The notes below the pieces were generated by a model. The model did not search any database, was not told the DNA's origin, and saw nothing but the letters and a program-made list of their open reading frames with translations. 47,043 bases of DNA, taken from NCBI GenBank assembly GCA_964617695.1, contig CAZTYW010000009.1, forward strand, positions 1-47,043, in the 5' to 3' direction. This DNA comes from CAZTYW01 sp964617695 (GTDB taxonomy: Bacteria > Chloroflexota > Dehalococcoidia > UBA2247 > RBG-13-53-26). Of this stretch, positions 26,959-34,781 are shown one piece after another. Positions within the stretch are counted from its first letter, which is position 1, and the number at the start of each line of letters is the position of its first letter. Position numbers and translations under genes: made by a program.

Positions 26959-26985
26959 GGGGCCCGGCCACCGTGGCCGGGCCCC
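26959..26985. terminator. Strong bidirectional hairpin between convergent genes
   Basis: A perfect 12-bp stem, GGGGCCCGGCCA and TGGCCGGGCCCC with a 3-base loop, stands 20 bases after the oxidoreductase stop and 38 bases beyond the stop of the convergent binding-protein gene. There is no T tract on either side, but the stem is exceptionally stable. Confidence 0.7.
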
Positions 26986-27022
26986 TGAAAGCTCCGCTAA
27001 GGTGCCAATCTCAGCCGCAGGG

Positions 27023-28267
27023 CTATTCTACCATTGCCGCAGGCAGGAACCAGCCTCCACCCTCCACCTGGAACCAGTCATCCTGAGCATACCTGTACTC
27101 GATCACTCTGAACTGCCGGTGCAGGATGTTGGTGCCTTCGTGGCATTGCCAGGCTTCGCCCCAACCGTCAACGTCCAGGTCTATAGTCTTCATTGCATCG
27201 TTTAGTGCTGGGCCATCGACGTTGTCAGGCCCCACCGCTTCAGCAGCCCTCCTGATCGTATCAACCAGGATCATGGCAAACAGATACCCGGACGGATAGC
27301 TGGTGCCCTTCTTCAGCTCTGCAGCTTCGCCGGGGCGACAACTTTCGAGATCCGCTGCAAGCTGCTGCATGAAGGTCGAATCATCCGTCCACAACATCTG
27401 AGCGTGTATGGCACGAACCCCGTCAACCTCGTTCAGTGGAATGTTGGCCCGCACCAGGTCCCAGAAGCCCATGAAGGATATGGTCGTGCCAAGAAACTCA
27501 CCCTGGTAGCCTCTGTTTATGGCCTCATTCAGAAAGGTGGACATAGACGGACCGACGACGTTCACCACAATTACGTCACAGGCCTTCAAGCGGCCAACCT
27601 CAGCTGCCCAGGTAGTCGTTCCGGTCGGAGCAGCCTCCCTGTAGACCTCCATTTCACCTGCATAGGTAGTCTCACCCAGCGATTCGAGCGTTCCGCCGAC
27701 CTCGGTGTCCGAAACCATACCAGCCATCCCGACGTGACCGATTTTGATTGGCCTGGTTTCTCCACTGTCTGCCCATTCCTGCAACAGCCACTCGGCAATG
27801 GCCTCCGCCTCCGTCTGATAGTCAACGCTGAAACCGTACATGTAGTCTTCACCCATGACCTCACGCATGCTATTGAAACAGAAAGACGGAATCTTGTCCC
27901 GCTGATGGCTCGATATGAGAGAGAGTGTGTAGATAGCGTTGTAGTCCATGATTATGTCTGCACCATGAACTGTCAGCCAGACATACCCGGGTTTGACCCT
28001 GGAATAGTCGAGCCTGCTATCGTAGGTGATCACCCTTATGTCCACGTCACGTATCGGGTCATCCCGTTCCATCACACTGATGTAGTCGGCAATGCCCTTC
28101 TGCAGCTGCAGACACGTAGCCGAACTTGGCCCGGTGAAATCTCCCAGGAACCCGATGACCACCGTGTTGGCGCCGCCCGCCTCACCACATCCAGCCAGCG
28201 TTGGGACAGAGACCATCACTATAGTCAGCACCACCAGCCCTGCTGCCTTGGCCAGATTCCTCTTCAT
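27023..28267 (-). CDS. Branched-chain amino acid-type ABC substrate-binding lipoprotein
   Basis: A periplasmic-binding-protein-like receptor (Peripla_BP_6/LivJ-like). A Lys/Arg start and hydrophobic core lead to the lipobox PTLAGC with C27 as the lipidated residue. The mature part opens with NTVVIGFLGDFTGPSS, the usual first strand and ligand loop, and later has GHVGMAGMVSDTEVGG and TTISFMGFWDLV. ATG 28267 gives 414 aa and has AAAGGGGG just upstream; a start at 28315 would place 16 charged residues before the signal. No permease or ATPase genes are adjacent. The ligand is unknown. Confidence 0.87.
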   Translation of the reverse strand: MKRNLAKAAGLVVLTIVMVSVPTLAGCGEAGGANTVVIGFLGDFTGPSSATCLQLQKGIADYISVMERDDPIRDVDIRVITYDSRLDYSRVKPGYVWLTVHGADIIMDYNAIYTLSLISSHQRDKIPSFCFNSMREVMGEDYMYGFSVDYQTEAEAIAEWLLQEWADSGETRPIKIGHVGMAGMVSDTEVGGTLESLGETTYAGEMEVYREAAPTGTTTWAAEVGRLKACDVIVVNVVGPSMSTFLNEAINRGYQGEFLGTTISFMGFWDLVRANIPLNEVDGVRAIHAQMLWTDDSTFMQQLAADLESCRPGEAAELKKGTSYPSGYLFAMILVDTIRRAAEAVGPDNVDGPALNDAMKTIDLDVDGWGEAWQCHEGTNILHRQFRVIEYRYAQDDWFQVEGGGWFLPAAMVE

Positions 28268-28497
28268 GTTGCCCCCTTTCGTCTTTCCTTTTCCGCTATC
28301 CCCTCCCGTAGTCAATGCGAGCTCACCTGGATTCGGGAAGCAGCCGACCTATATGAAAGACGCTGCCACCCGCCGACTCGCGGTGGCACTCCAGCCATCA
28401 TAGCCCAACAGCCTTAGACCCGTAACTTCGCGTCCCCCGGTTTGCCAGCGTTTGCCCCTTTCACCGCCTGCCGTCTGGTCTCACCCTACCAGATGTC

Positions 28498-28527
28498 ATT
28501 ATTCTTGCACGGCTGCACAAAAGTCAA
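28498..28527 (-). promoter_or_regulatory. Promoter for the binding-protein gene
   Basis: On the minus strand TTGACT (5 of 6), an 18-base spacer and AATAAT (5 of 6) give a leader of about 220 bases before 28267. The gene-free region 28268-28859 holds this promoter and, on the plus strand, the promoter and RNA described next. Confidence 0.5.
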
Positions 28528-28603
28528 GTCCTGTACGACGATCGGACTGGGCCTGGGCTGCACACTGGAGGGCCGGAATGACAGCGTCGCCGAGTACAGG
28601 CTA

Positions 28604-28632
28604 TTGACAAGCAGCCCCCAGAAGGTTATACT
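28604..28632 (+). promoter_or_regulatory. Near-perfect sigma-70 promoter of the structured RNA
   Basis: A perfect TTGACA, a 17-base spacer and TATACT (5 of 6) predict a start of transcription near 28639. This is among the best promoters in the window. Confidence 0.85.
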
Positions 28633-28638
28633 ACGACC

Positions 28639-28826
28639 ACGGCCGATCCAATTGGCTAGAGAGGAGCACCTTCACTGGGTAGAGCTCAAAGGAGAACAAT
28701 TGAATAGGGAGGAAAACGCTACGGAAAGGTAGCGGATGAAGGCTCTAGCGAGCCCGATATGTGAGGGAAGCTCACTTGAAGATAGGCAGAAATCGGGGGC
28801 TCCAGTATGGAGCCCCCACTCTTTTT
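28639..28826 (+). ncRNA. Unidentified structured RNA or attenuator leader upstream of DUF167 gene
   Basis: The predicted transcript of about 188 bases runs from a strong promoter to an intrinsic terminator and has no credible reading frame. It can form CGCTAC/GTAGCG (28717-28734, loop GGAAAG), GGCTC/GAGCC (28741-28754, loop TAGC) and GTGAG/CTCAC (28761-28775, loop GGAAG). GAGCCCGAT (28750-28758) can instead pair with ATCGG plus GCTC (28792-28802). That would destroy both the GGCTC/GAGCC hairpin and the 5' arm of the terminator. This is the logic of a riboswitch or attenuator. I compared it by eye with 6S RNA, T-box, c-di-GMP, TPP, glycine and cobalamin elements and saw no match. A stand-alone small RNA is the alternative. 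Confidence 0.6.
28795..28826 (+). terminator. Intrinsic terminator of the structured RNA
   Basis: GGGGGCTCCA pairs with TGGAGCCCCC over a 3-base loop (10 bp), followed by ACTCTTTTT. It ends 34 bases before the DUF167 start. Confidence 0.9.
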
Positions 28827-28859
28827 GCGATCTCCTGAAGCGCCCAGGCAACTCGCAAC

Positions 28860-29075
28860 ATGAAGATCCACATAAGAGTAAAACCCAGCTCCAAGACGGA
28901 TGAGATCATCGAAGAAGGCGACCGCTATACCGTAAAGGTCAAAGAGCCCCCAATTGAAGGGAGAGCCAACGCAGCAGTCATCAGACTGCTGGCAAGGCAC
29001 ATGGGGGTGCCCGAAGCCCGACTCAGGATCACCAGGGGCGCCAGAAGCAAGAACAAGGTCGTGGAGGTCCTGTGA
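28860..29075 (+). CDS. DUF167 (YggU family) protein
   Basis: A 71-residue small alpha/beta protein with the YggU pattern: IHIRVKPSSKTDEI, the central VKVKEPPIEGRANAAVI segment and RLRITRGARSKNKVVEV at the end. No biochemical function is established for the family. It starts 34 bases after an intrinsic terminator, so its expression probably depends on read-through of the RNA element at 28639-28826. No strong ribosome site is seen. Confidence 0.88.
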   Translation: MKIHIRVKPSSKTDEIIEEGDRYTVKVKEPPIEGRANAAVIRLLARHMGVPEARLRITRGARSKNKVVEVL

Positions 29076-29240
29076 CGAAATGCCGTGGACGGGACGGATT
29101 AGGCGCTTGAGACCAACCTCGAACACTTTCCACGGCAATGCAACATAACCGTAGCCGCCAAACGGCAGGCGTAGGGACATTAGAGCGCAATGCCACCTTC
29201 AGGCTGCGGTGCTATCCTGGTTTTGTGGGAGGTGGGGCAG

Positions 29241-29435
29241 ATGGAGGACAAAGACAACAAGACCGGTCGTACGCAAGAGAAAGAAAAGGCCAGCCCCAAC
29301 ATCAGGTCCTTCTTCACCAATATGTCGGTTCCCATGCCACTCAGCAAGAAACTCCACCTTGTGGTTCGGAACAACTTCACCAAGCTGAAGACAAGGCAGC
29401 GGTGTTGCGGCCATCCGGGCCAACCCGGCTGTTGA
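29241..29435 (+). CDS. 64-residue protein with C-terminal CCGHPGQPGC motif
   Basis: The peptide begins with a charged, probably disordered stretch (MEDKDNKTGRTQEKEK), then FFTNMSVPMPLSKKLHLVV, and ends with RQRCCGHPGQPGC. I recall similar CCG-x2-G-x-PGC tails in small hypothetical proteins of Chloroflexota, but no function. The four clustered ligands (three Cys, one His) could bind a metal. ATG 29241 is preferred because GGGAGGTGGGG lies just upstream; a frame from 29190 would add 17 residues. The stop is 44 bases from the convergent DUF1786 gene. Confidence 0.65.
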   Translation: MEDKDNKTGRTQEKEKASPNIRSFFTNMSVPMPLSKKLHLVVRNNFTKLKTRQRCCGHPGQPGC

Positions 29436-29479
29436 CAGACCGGTCAATGACCTCCTTGGTCAAGGAGGAAGGTAACAGG

Positions 29480-30574
29480 TCACCTTGACGCCGCGGAGAG
29501 CACGCGCTCGATTTCGTCGCGCCAAGCTTCAATGCGTTGGGCACAAGCGCTGACCAGACCATAACAGCCGGCAAGCATGGTATCCCCATATGGAACCGCC
29601 CTGCGGGGTGCAAGCGAAGAGCTGGCCATTATGTGCCAGCGTGGTCCCGTCACCACCACGCGGAACCGGCATTCGTGTCCGTTGATGACCACTGCTCCGT
29701 GTCCGCCGGCCCGGTACACGTCCTCATTCGACAGCGAGCCGCGCACCAGGCTCCCAACCAGGAGATCCATATCGGCGCTATTAAGGAGATTTGTATGGTG
29801 CTCAAACAGGCCTTCAATAGAGGGACCGTGAAGATGAAAGGCAATGGTATGCGAGTTGCCTGCGTTGACTGTCACCAGATCGTCATACCGCGACGCTTCA
29901 CTGTCCCGAAGTGCACCCAGGGCAGCAGCTACTCCTGTGTCGAGCAGAAGCACTGGAATATCCACATCGACGCTGCCGGCTACGGCCTTCATTCGGGTAA
30001 GGTAGTCAGGCAGTTCATCAGCCAGATAGGCGAACGCCATTAACTCGTTTCGTTGGCCCACCACAGCCCTGAGGTGACTGAACCGAAAAAGCCGATTCGA
30101 CATCCCATGTGGTGCAAACCCATGGTCTAGGACCGCGACGGCCACCATATCGAAGCTGTTTTCCACTCCGAATGCGTCCAAAGTCCGCCTGATGGCCTGC
30201 ATATCCAAATCCTTCAGACCGATGACTTCCAGGTCAGGGAGCCGAGGTATCTCATCAGCGGCCACAACTGTCAAGCCCATCTCCCTCACCGCGTCCAGAT
30301 CATCGTGGAACGTGAGCGCCGCTTCCACCGTCGCATAGGCTGCCAGCCCATTCCCCGTGTGACGGGACAGCGCCTTCTTGTTTGGCCCACCGCCCATAGT
30401 CACTCCAGTGAGCAGAATAGGCCGGCCCGAGACCGTGGCCCGCGCTATCCGCTGAGCCACAACAACAGTGGGGGAGGGCATTATCATCTTGACGCAGTTC
30501 TCCACGGCGTTGGAGCTGTCAAATACCAGTATATCCTGGGTTCCGGTGCCGATATCCACCGCAAGGATTCGCAT
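29480..30574 (-). CDS. DUF1786 family protein (ASKHA-like ATPase fold)
   Basis: The 364-residue protein opens with MRILAVDIGTGTQDILVFDS, a phosphate-1-type loop of the actin/sugar-kinase superfamily, and continues with LLTGVTMGGGPNKKAL. Near residue 240 LVTVNAGNSHTIAFHL looks like the second phosphate loop, and near residue 290 GGHGAVVINGH is a third glycine-rich segment. These are traits of DUF1786 proteins, which have been loosely labelled as pyruvate formate-lyase activating-like. No function is proven. ATG 30574 is chosen because it gives the phosphate loop at the N-terminus and has GAGGAAGG upstream; an in-frame start at 30640 adds 22 unlikely residues. Confidence 0.78.
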   Translation of the reverse strand: MRILAVDIGTGTQDILVFDSSNAVENCVKMIMPSPTVVVAQRIARATVSGRPILLTGVTMGGGPNKKALSRHTGNGLAAYATVEAALTFHDDLDAVREMGLTVVAADEIPRLPDLEVIGLKDLDMQAIRRTLDAFGVENSFDMVAVAVLDHGFAPHGMSNRLFRFSHLRAVVGQRNELMAFAYLADELPDYLTRMKAVAGSVDVDIPVLLLDTGVAAALGALRDSEASRYDDLVTVNAGNSHTIAFHLHGPSIEGLFEHHTNLLNSADMDLLVGSLVRGSLSNEDVYRAGGHGAVVINGHECRFRVVVTGPRWHIMASSSLAPRRAVPYGDTMLAGCYGLVSACAQRIEAWRDEIERVLSAASR

Positions 30575-30862
30575 TTCCTTCCTCACACACCGCCTGTGCG
30601 GCCCAAGAAGAATCATACCCTCGCACAGTGCGAACCGCAACGACTCGGACTTGCCTGGGGTCCCTGGACTGCATGCCGCATCTCACGGCCGGGCTCCTCC
30701 ATCGCGGCCGCAGTGCGCCACCACTGAAAGCCAGCCAACCCTGGTCCACTGGAAAGAGGGCTCAGCCACAGGGTCAAACGGGTGACCTCATCTCAGGGAC
30801 CGGCGCAGCCCCGGTGACTCCTGGAATCGGCGCATGTCCGAGAGAGCCAGGCAGACACCCAG

Positions 30863-30893
30863 TTTACAAAAAGCCCAGGAAAGGTGCTATACT
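30863..30893 (+). promoter_or_regulatory. Candidate promoter for the response regulator gene
   Basis: TTTACA, a 19-base spacer and TATACT lie 285 bases before the regulator start. The spacer is longer than ideal. In the gene-free stretch 30575-31177 I see nothing else; open frames there have no ribosome sites or recognisable motifs. Confidence 0.4.
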
Positions 30894-31177
30894 GTTAGCG
30901 CGTTGTTGCCTCAAGGCCCAGCACGTCCAGAACCTGAGGTCAGCAGGCAAAGCGGCAGCCCTGTTTCGAAGGACCATGTTGGCATTCTCTTCCCCGGCGT
31001 CCCCCTGGTCTTGCGAGTTGCAAGCGCCAGGTTGTAGAGACTGCATCTGAGGCCTGGTGAGGCCGCGCCGGGGACGGGGTATGTCGAATAACAAAAGGGG
31101 CAGTCTGGGGGCGGGTTCCTCATCGGCTTGCTATCCGCTATCCACCTTGAGCAGATGCCGAAAGAGAAAGGAACACA

Positions 31178-31867
31178 ATGAAGGTTCTTCTGATAGAGGA
31201 CGATGAGAACATCGTGGAGACCATCTCCCTGGCGCTCCAAATGCGCTGGCCTCAAGCCAAGCTTGTCTCCACCCATCTGGGAGAGAGAGGCATAGAATTG
31301 GTGGAAAGCGAAACACCAGACATCGTCATCCTCGACCTGGGGCTTCCGGACATAAGTGGCTTCGAGGTACTAAAGCGTGTTCGCCTGTTCTCTTCCCTTC
31401 CGATCATCATACTAACTGTGAAGTCGGAGGAGGCCGACATAGTCAAGGGGCTCGAGTGGGGAGCAGACGATTACATGGTCAAGCCCTTCAGACAGCTAGA
31501 GCTTCTGGCGAGGCTAAAGACATTGACACGGAGGCAGGGTGTCCCGGGAGCCACCACTCAACTGGTCTGCGGGCCGCTGCGGTTCGACCCCTCGACACGA
31601 GAGCTCTTCTATGCTGACAGGGAGATCAGTCTCACGTCGACGGAGGGACATATTCTTCATCACCTGATGAAGAATGCGGGTCACGTGGTAACTCACTCTA
31701 GCCTGGCGGAAGCGGTCTGGGGCGAGAACTACGAAGGCGCTACCAACAGCCTCAGGGTACACATCCGCCGACTTCGTGAGAAACTGGAAGCAGACCCCGC
31801 CCACCCGAAGTTCATCCGCACCAAAGCCGGCGTGGGGTATTACCTGGCAAAGCCAAACCGACGGTGA
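31178..31867 (+). CDS. OmpR/PhoB-family response regulator
   Basis: A 229-residue two-domain regulator. The receiver (residues 1-115) has the acidic pocket EDD at 7-9, phospho-acceptor D53 in VILDLGLPD, the conserved Thr in IIILTVKS and the Lys in MVKPF. The C-terminal winged helix (about 130-225) has the recognition segment NSLRVHIRRLREKLEADP and ends with TKAGVGYYL. No histidine kinase is next to it, so it is an orphan and its signal and targets are unknown. A GAAAGGAA site lies before the ATG. Confidence 0.95.
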   Translation: MKVLLIEDDENIVETISLALQMRWPQAKLVSTHLGERGIELVESETPDIVILDLGLPDISGFEVLKRVRLFSSLPIIILTVKSEEADIVKGLEWGADDYMVKPFRQLELLARLKTLTRRQGVPGATTQLVCGPLRFDPSTRELFYADREISLTSTEGHILHHLMKNAGHVVTHSSLAEAVWGENYEGATNSLRVHIRRLREKLEADPAHPKFIRTKAGVGYYLAKPNRR

Positions 31868-32015
31868 CCTGAGCCAGTATTGCTGCTCCAGTCCGCCATG
31901 TCTGACCTGTGATCCCCTGCCGACTCCCCTACACCAGATTCATTCCCTACAATCTGCGGGCCACGTGAGTCCAGCTCGGCATGCGCCACTTAGCCTGTTT
32001 GGGGGACAAAGGGCC

Positions 32016-32042
32016 TTGACAAACCCCAGACCAGACTATAAC
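32016..32042 (+). promoter_or_regulatory. Candidate promoter for GYD-domain gene
   Basis: A perfect TTGACA and TATAAC (5 of 6) are separated by only 15 bases, 200 bases before the gene. Otherwise the gap 31868-32243 shows nothing. Confidence 0.35.
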
Positions 32043-32243
32043 ATGTACTCCACGCCTGCGCATCTTCGCAGACTCATTTCTCGACGATTGCATCATATTC
32101 GCCAGAGCGGAAACAACATGCACCTCTTGCTTCTATTCGGGTCCTGGCCTGGGTTCGCCGTATATCGACAGAGTTTCCTTCGGTCTCAAGGGGGCTAACG
32201 AAGGGGCTGCGGCTCAAACTCAATCTGGTGAGGAGGTGGCGGT

Positions 32244-32534
32244 ATGGCTGTGTACGTCATGTTGACAAATCTCACGGACGAAGGCAGAAAGACCATAAAG
32301 GAGAACCCCGGAAGGATAAGAGAGGTGAACAAGGAAGTCGAGGCTATGGGGGTCAAGGTAATCACGCAGTATGTACTGATGGGCCCGTATGACTTTGTAA
32401 ACATCATAGAGGCTCCGAACAATGAGACTGTGGCTAAGGTGGCAGTCGAACTGGGGGCCAGGGGCACCCTCCAGACTCTGACCATGCCGGCCATCAGTCT
32501 GGATGAATTCACCAAGGCCCTCAAAGCGGGGTGA
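32244..32534 (+). CDS. GYD domain protein
   Basis: A 96-residue ferredoxin-like-fold protein of the GYD family. It has YVMLTNLTDEGRKTIKENPG at the start and the defining G-x-YD in YVLMGPYDFVNIIEAPN, where the G-P-Y-D variant replaces G-x-YD. ARGTLQTLTMPAIS follows at the C-terminus. The family is common in anaerobes and actinobacteria with no proven role. GAGGAGGTGGCGGT lies upstream of the ATG. It is probably monocistronic. Confidence 0.88.
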   Translation: MAVYVMLTNLTDEGRKTIKENPGRIREVNKEVEAMGVKVITQYVLMGPYDFVNIIEAPNNETVAKVAVELGARGTLQTLTMPAISLDEFTKALKAG

Positions 32535-32860
32535 CCTGATCATGGCGCCCAACCCTTCGTAGCCCCCGCTGTACGCGAGCCGCCGCGGGCGACGTTGGCG
32601 CGGCGACGGCATCGAGCTTTTCAGGGATGCCTGGTCGAGAGGGAGACCTTCGGGTGGAGTGGTGCAACATAGGAGCGTCCGTTTGCAGCCGCTGCTCGAA
32701 GCAGCACCCGCCAGGAGGCGAGTGGGCACCGGCACGAGAAGGCCCAGGGGTCAGCAGGCCACGCACGCGAACCCGAGGGACGCCTGTCGGAACAGAACCA
32801 GGTCAACTATGAGTGGAAGCCCGGTAGGGAGGAGGACTCCGAGGGCGGGGAGGGCTTGAG
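32535..32860 (+). other. Gene-free stretch between GYD and zinc-finger genes
   Basis: A GC-rich stretch of about 325 bases. The short open frames in it lack ribosome sites and recognisable motifs. I see no promoter better than chance and no hairpin with a T tract. Confidence 0.5.
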
Positions 32861-33118
32861 ATGGCTAGGTTCGCCAAGAGAACATGTCGATACTGCAGAG
32901 GCCAGGGAAAGGTGTCAGCCCGGGGGCCTGTCCGCATCTGGAAAACCTGCGTGGCATGCGACGGGTTTGGATTCGTGTTCGTTCCAAGCGATTTCGTGCA
33001 GTGTACAGACTGCGGCGGCACGGGCAGAAAGCGTACGGAAGGGAAATACGCAGACACAACTCGCTGCAGGAGATGCAGGGGTACCGGATGGGCCGGCGCA
33101 GTGACCAGCAAGGCATGA
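32861..33118 (+). CDS. Stand-alone DnaJ-type zinc finger protein
   Basis: The 85-residue protein is almost only a DnaJ cysteine-rich domain with four C-x2-C-x-G-x-G repeats: C9/C12 (CRYCRGQG), C30/C33 (CVACDGFG), C48/C51 (CTDCGGTG) and C69/C72 (CRRCRGTG). Eight Cys fit two zinc centres (repeats 1 plus 4, 2 plus 3, as in DnaJ). There is no J domain and no substrate-binding domain. Such a domain alone could act as a thiol-disulfide or chaperone-like factor, or in RNA or metal handling; this is inference. GGGGAGGG lies 7 bases before the start. Other frames over the same DNA are not credible. Confidence 0.85.
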   Translation: MARFAKRTCRYCRGQGKVSARGPVRIWKTCVACDGFGFVFVPSDFVQCTDCGGTGRKRTEGKYADTTRCRRCRGTGWAGAVTSKA

Positions 33119-33353
33119 GAACGACTCAACGAAGTGCTACGCAAGCGCATCGAAGAAGGTAGCACGACGGCCATCCATGTGCTCTGTTGTCGGCCGAGCC
33201 AGGTGACTTCTGACGGGCTGGTCGCAGCGAAGCCTGGTGGACCGCCGGCATACGGGTCGGGCTGCGATCGAGCGCCGCCCTATGGCCTCTCTTCACGGAC
33301 TACCCTCTCCCCAGCCAACCCTCCAGCACAGCCGATGACCCACACGACGAGCC

Positions 33354-33382
33354 TTGACAGATATCACCAAGTGGTTCATACT
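33354..33382 (+). promoter_or_regulatory. Promoter for the SDR gene
   Basis: A perfect TTGACA, a 17-base spacer and CATACT (4 of 6) precede the SDR start by about 100 bases. The rest of the gap 33119-33483 holds nothing I can name. Confidence 0.6.
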
Positions 33383-33483
33383 GTCCGCTAAAAAAAGGGG
33401 TGCTTCTGGGGCCACCCGCGAGCGGGCTTTAGGTTGACCTGGCCGCCACAGCCCCGCCAAGACGAACCGGAGGGAACAGGCGC

Positions 33484-34425
33484 ATGAAAAACGTTCTTGT
33501 CACGGGCATCTCGGGGTACATCGGCAACCAGTTGCTGCAAAAGCTGAACGAGCAGGAGGATGTGAAGAGTATCATTGGCATCGACATCAAGCCACCGGGA
33601 GCCGAATCGAGCAAGCTCAAGTTCTATCATCGAGACATACGCGAGCCGTTCGCAGACATCCTGACCGAAAACGAAGTTGATACGGCGGCACACCTGGCCT
33701 TCGTGGTCAAGCCGACCCGTGACCAAACCGGCGCCCAGTACATCAACATAGATGGGTCGCGAAATTTCCTCGAATCCTGCCGGCAGGCTGCAGTGGAACA
33801 GGTCTACTATATGAGCAGCCACACCGTTTACGGGGCAAATGCAGGAAACCCCCTGCCAATCCCGGAGGATGCGCCCCTGAGTCCGAATAAGAACTTCTCC
33901 TACAGTTGCCAGAAGGCGCAGGTTGATGAGATGTTCCAGGACTTCGGCAGTCAACAGCCTGACATCTGCACTACCATCGTGCGCACTTGCTCGGTGGTGG
34001 GACCGCAAGCCGGCGTGGCAGGCATCAACGTGCTGTTCACACCGATCATGATGCGCCCGATGGGACACAATCCTCCCTGGCAGTTCATCCACGAGGACGA
34101 CCTGGTCGAGGCTATATGCTTGCTGCTACGACAGAGACAGAAGGGCGTCTTCAATGCCGGCGGAGACGGATGGGTGACATACAAGGAAATGGTGGCAGCG
34201 GCCGGTAAGCCTTGCGTTGTCCTTCCGTCGTTCTTGCTGTCCCTGCTGGTAGCCCTTACATGGAAGCTGCGTTTACAGTCAAGGTCTCCAGCCGGCGTTG
34301 AGTTCATGAAATACCCAATCGTTGTCGACGCCGAGAGACTTCAACAGACGATCGGTTGCCGATTCCGCCATTCTTCGAGCGAGGCGCTGTTCTCTCTCCT
34401 CGGCACCAACAACCCAGGTTCATAA
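33484..34425 (+). CDS. NAD-dependent epimerase/dehydratase (extended SDR)
   Basis: A 313-residue Rossmann protein with the cofactor loop TGISGYIG (residues 7-14) and an Asp after strand 2 (GIDIKPPG) that favours NAD(H). The strand with the conserved Ser is VYYMSSHTVYG, and the active Tyr-x3-Lys is YSCQK. The C-terminal half has VVGPQAG and FIHEDDLVEAI, typical of nucleotide-sugar or lipid-like epimerases. The substrate is unknown. It has its own promoter and is separated by 356 bases from the dehydratase operon. Confidence 0.87.
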   Translation: MKNVLVTGISGYIGNQLLQKLNEQEDVKSIIGIDIKPPGAESSKLKFYHRDIREPFADILTENEVDTAAHLAFVVKPTRDQTGAQYINIDGSRNFLESCRQAAVEQVYYMSSHTVYGANAGNPLPIPEDAPLSPNKNFSYSCQKAQVDEMFQDFGSQQPDICTTIVRTCSVVGPQAGVAGINVLFTPIMMRPMGHNPPWQFIHEDDLVEAICLLLRQRQKGVFNAGGDGWVTYKEMVAAAGKPCVVLPSFLLSLLVALTWKLRLQSRSPAGVEFMKYPIVVDAERLQQTIGCRFRHSSSEALFSLLGTNNPGS

Positions 34426-34553
34426 TTGCGACTACGTTGGCAGTGCATAAGCGCCATATGGTACGACGGACTCCTGCGACAGTCGGGAGTCGGACGGTTG
34501 CCAAGCCCCTCGTGCCCAGGCCCCAGCCCCGAGGACGCACTGGACTGTGCCTC

Positions 34554-34582
34554 TTGTAATGACAACGCCAGGTGTATATAAT
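34554..34582 (+). promoter_or_regulatory. Promoter of the 2-hydroxyacyl-CoA dehydratase operon
   Basis: TTGTAA (4 of 6), a 17-base spacer and a perfect TATAAT predict a leader of about 190 bases before 34782. The gap 34426-34781 has no credible gene. Confidence 0.65.
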
Positions 34583-34781
34583 GAAGCCCGAATTGTGGGA
34601 CAGGCATGCCAAGCACGACAGCTCGCCACGGTGCCGAGCATGGTGAGCACCTCATGTCAAGCCAGCTTCCGATCCCAAGGACCGGTCTTCTGATGGCCTC
34701 AGCCACTGTCCCTGTACCAACTGGCTATATGACCTGGTACCAGGCTTCCGTACAGAGGCTGAGCCAAGATACTCCTCAGCA

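Noticed and set aside
27404..28417. Open frame of 337 codons on the plus strand
   Set aside because: Antisense to the binding lipoprotein with its clear signal peptide and lipobox.
28639..28826. Assignment of the structured RNA to 6S, T-box, c-di-GMP, TPP or glycine classes
   Set aside because: A short GAGCCCGATA stretch recalls 6S RNA and AGGTAGCGG recalls c-di-GMP elements, but the other conserved parts of those classes are missing. I leave it unassigned.
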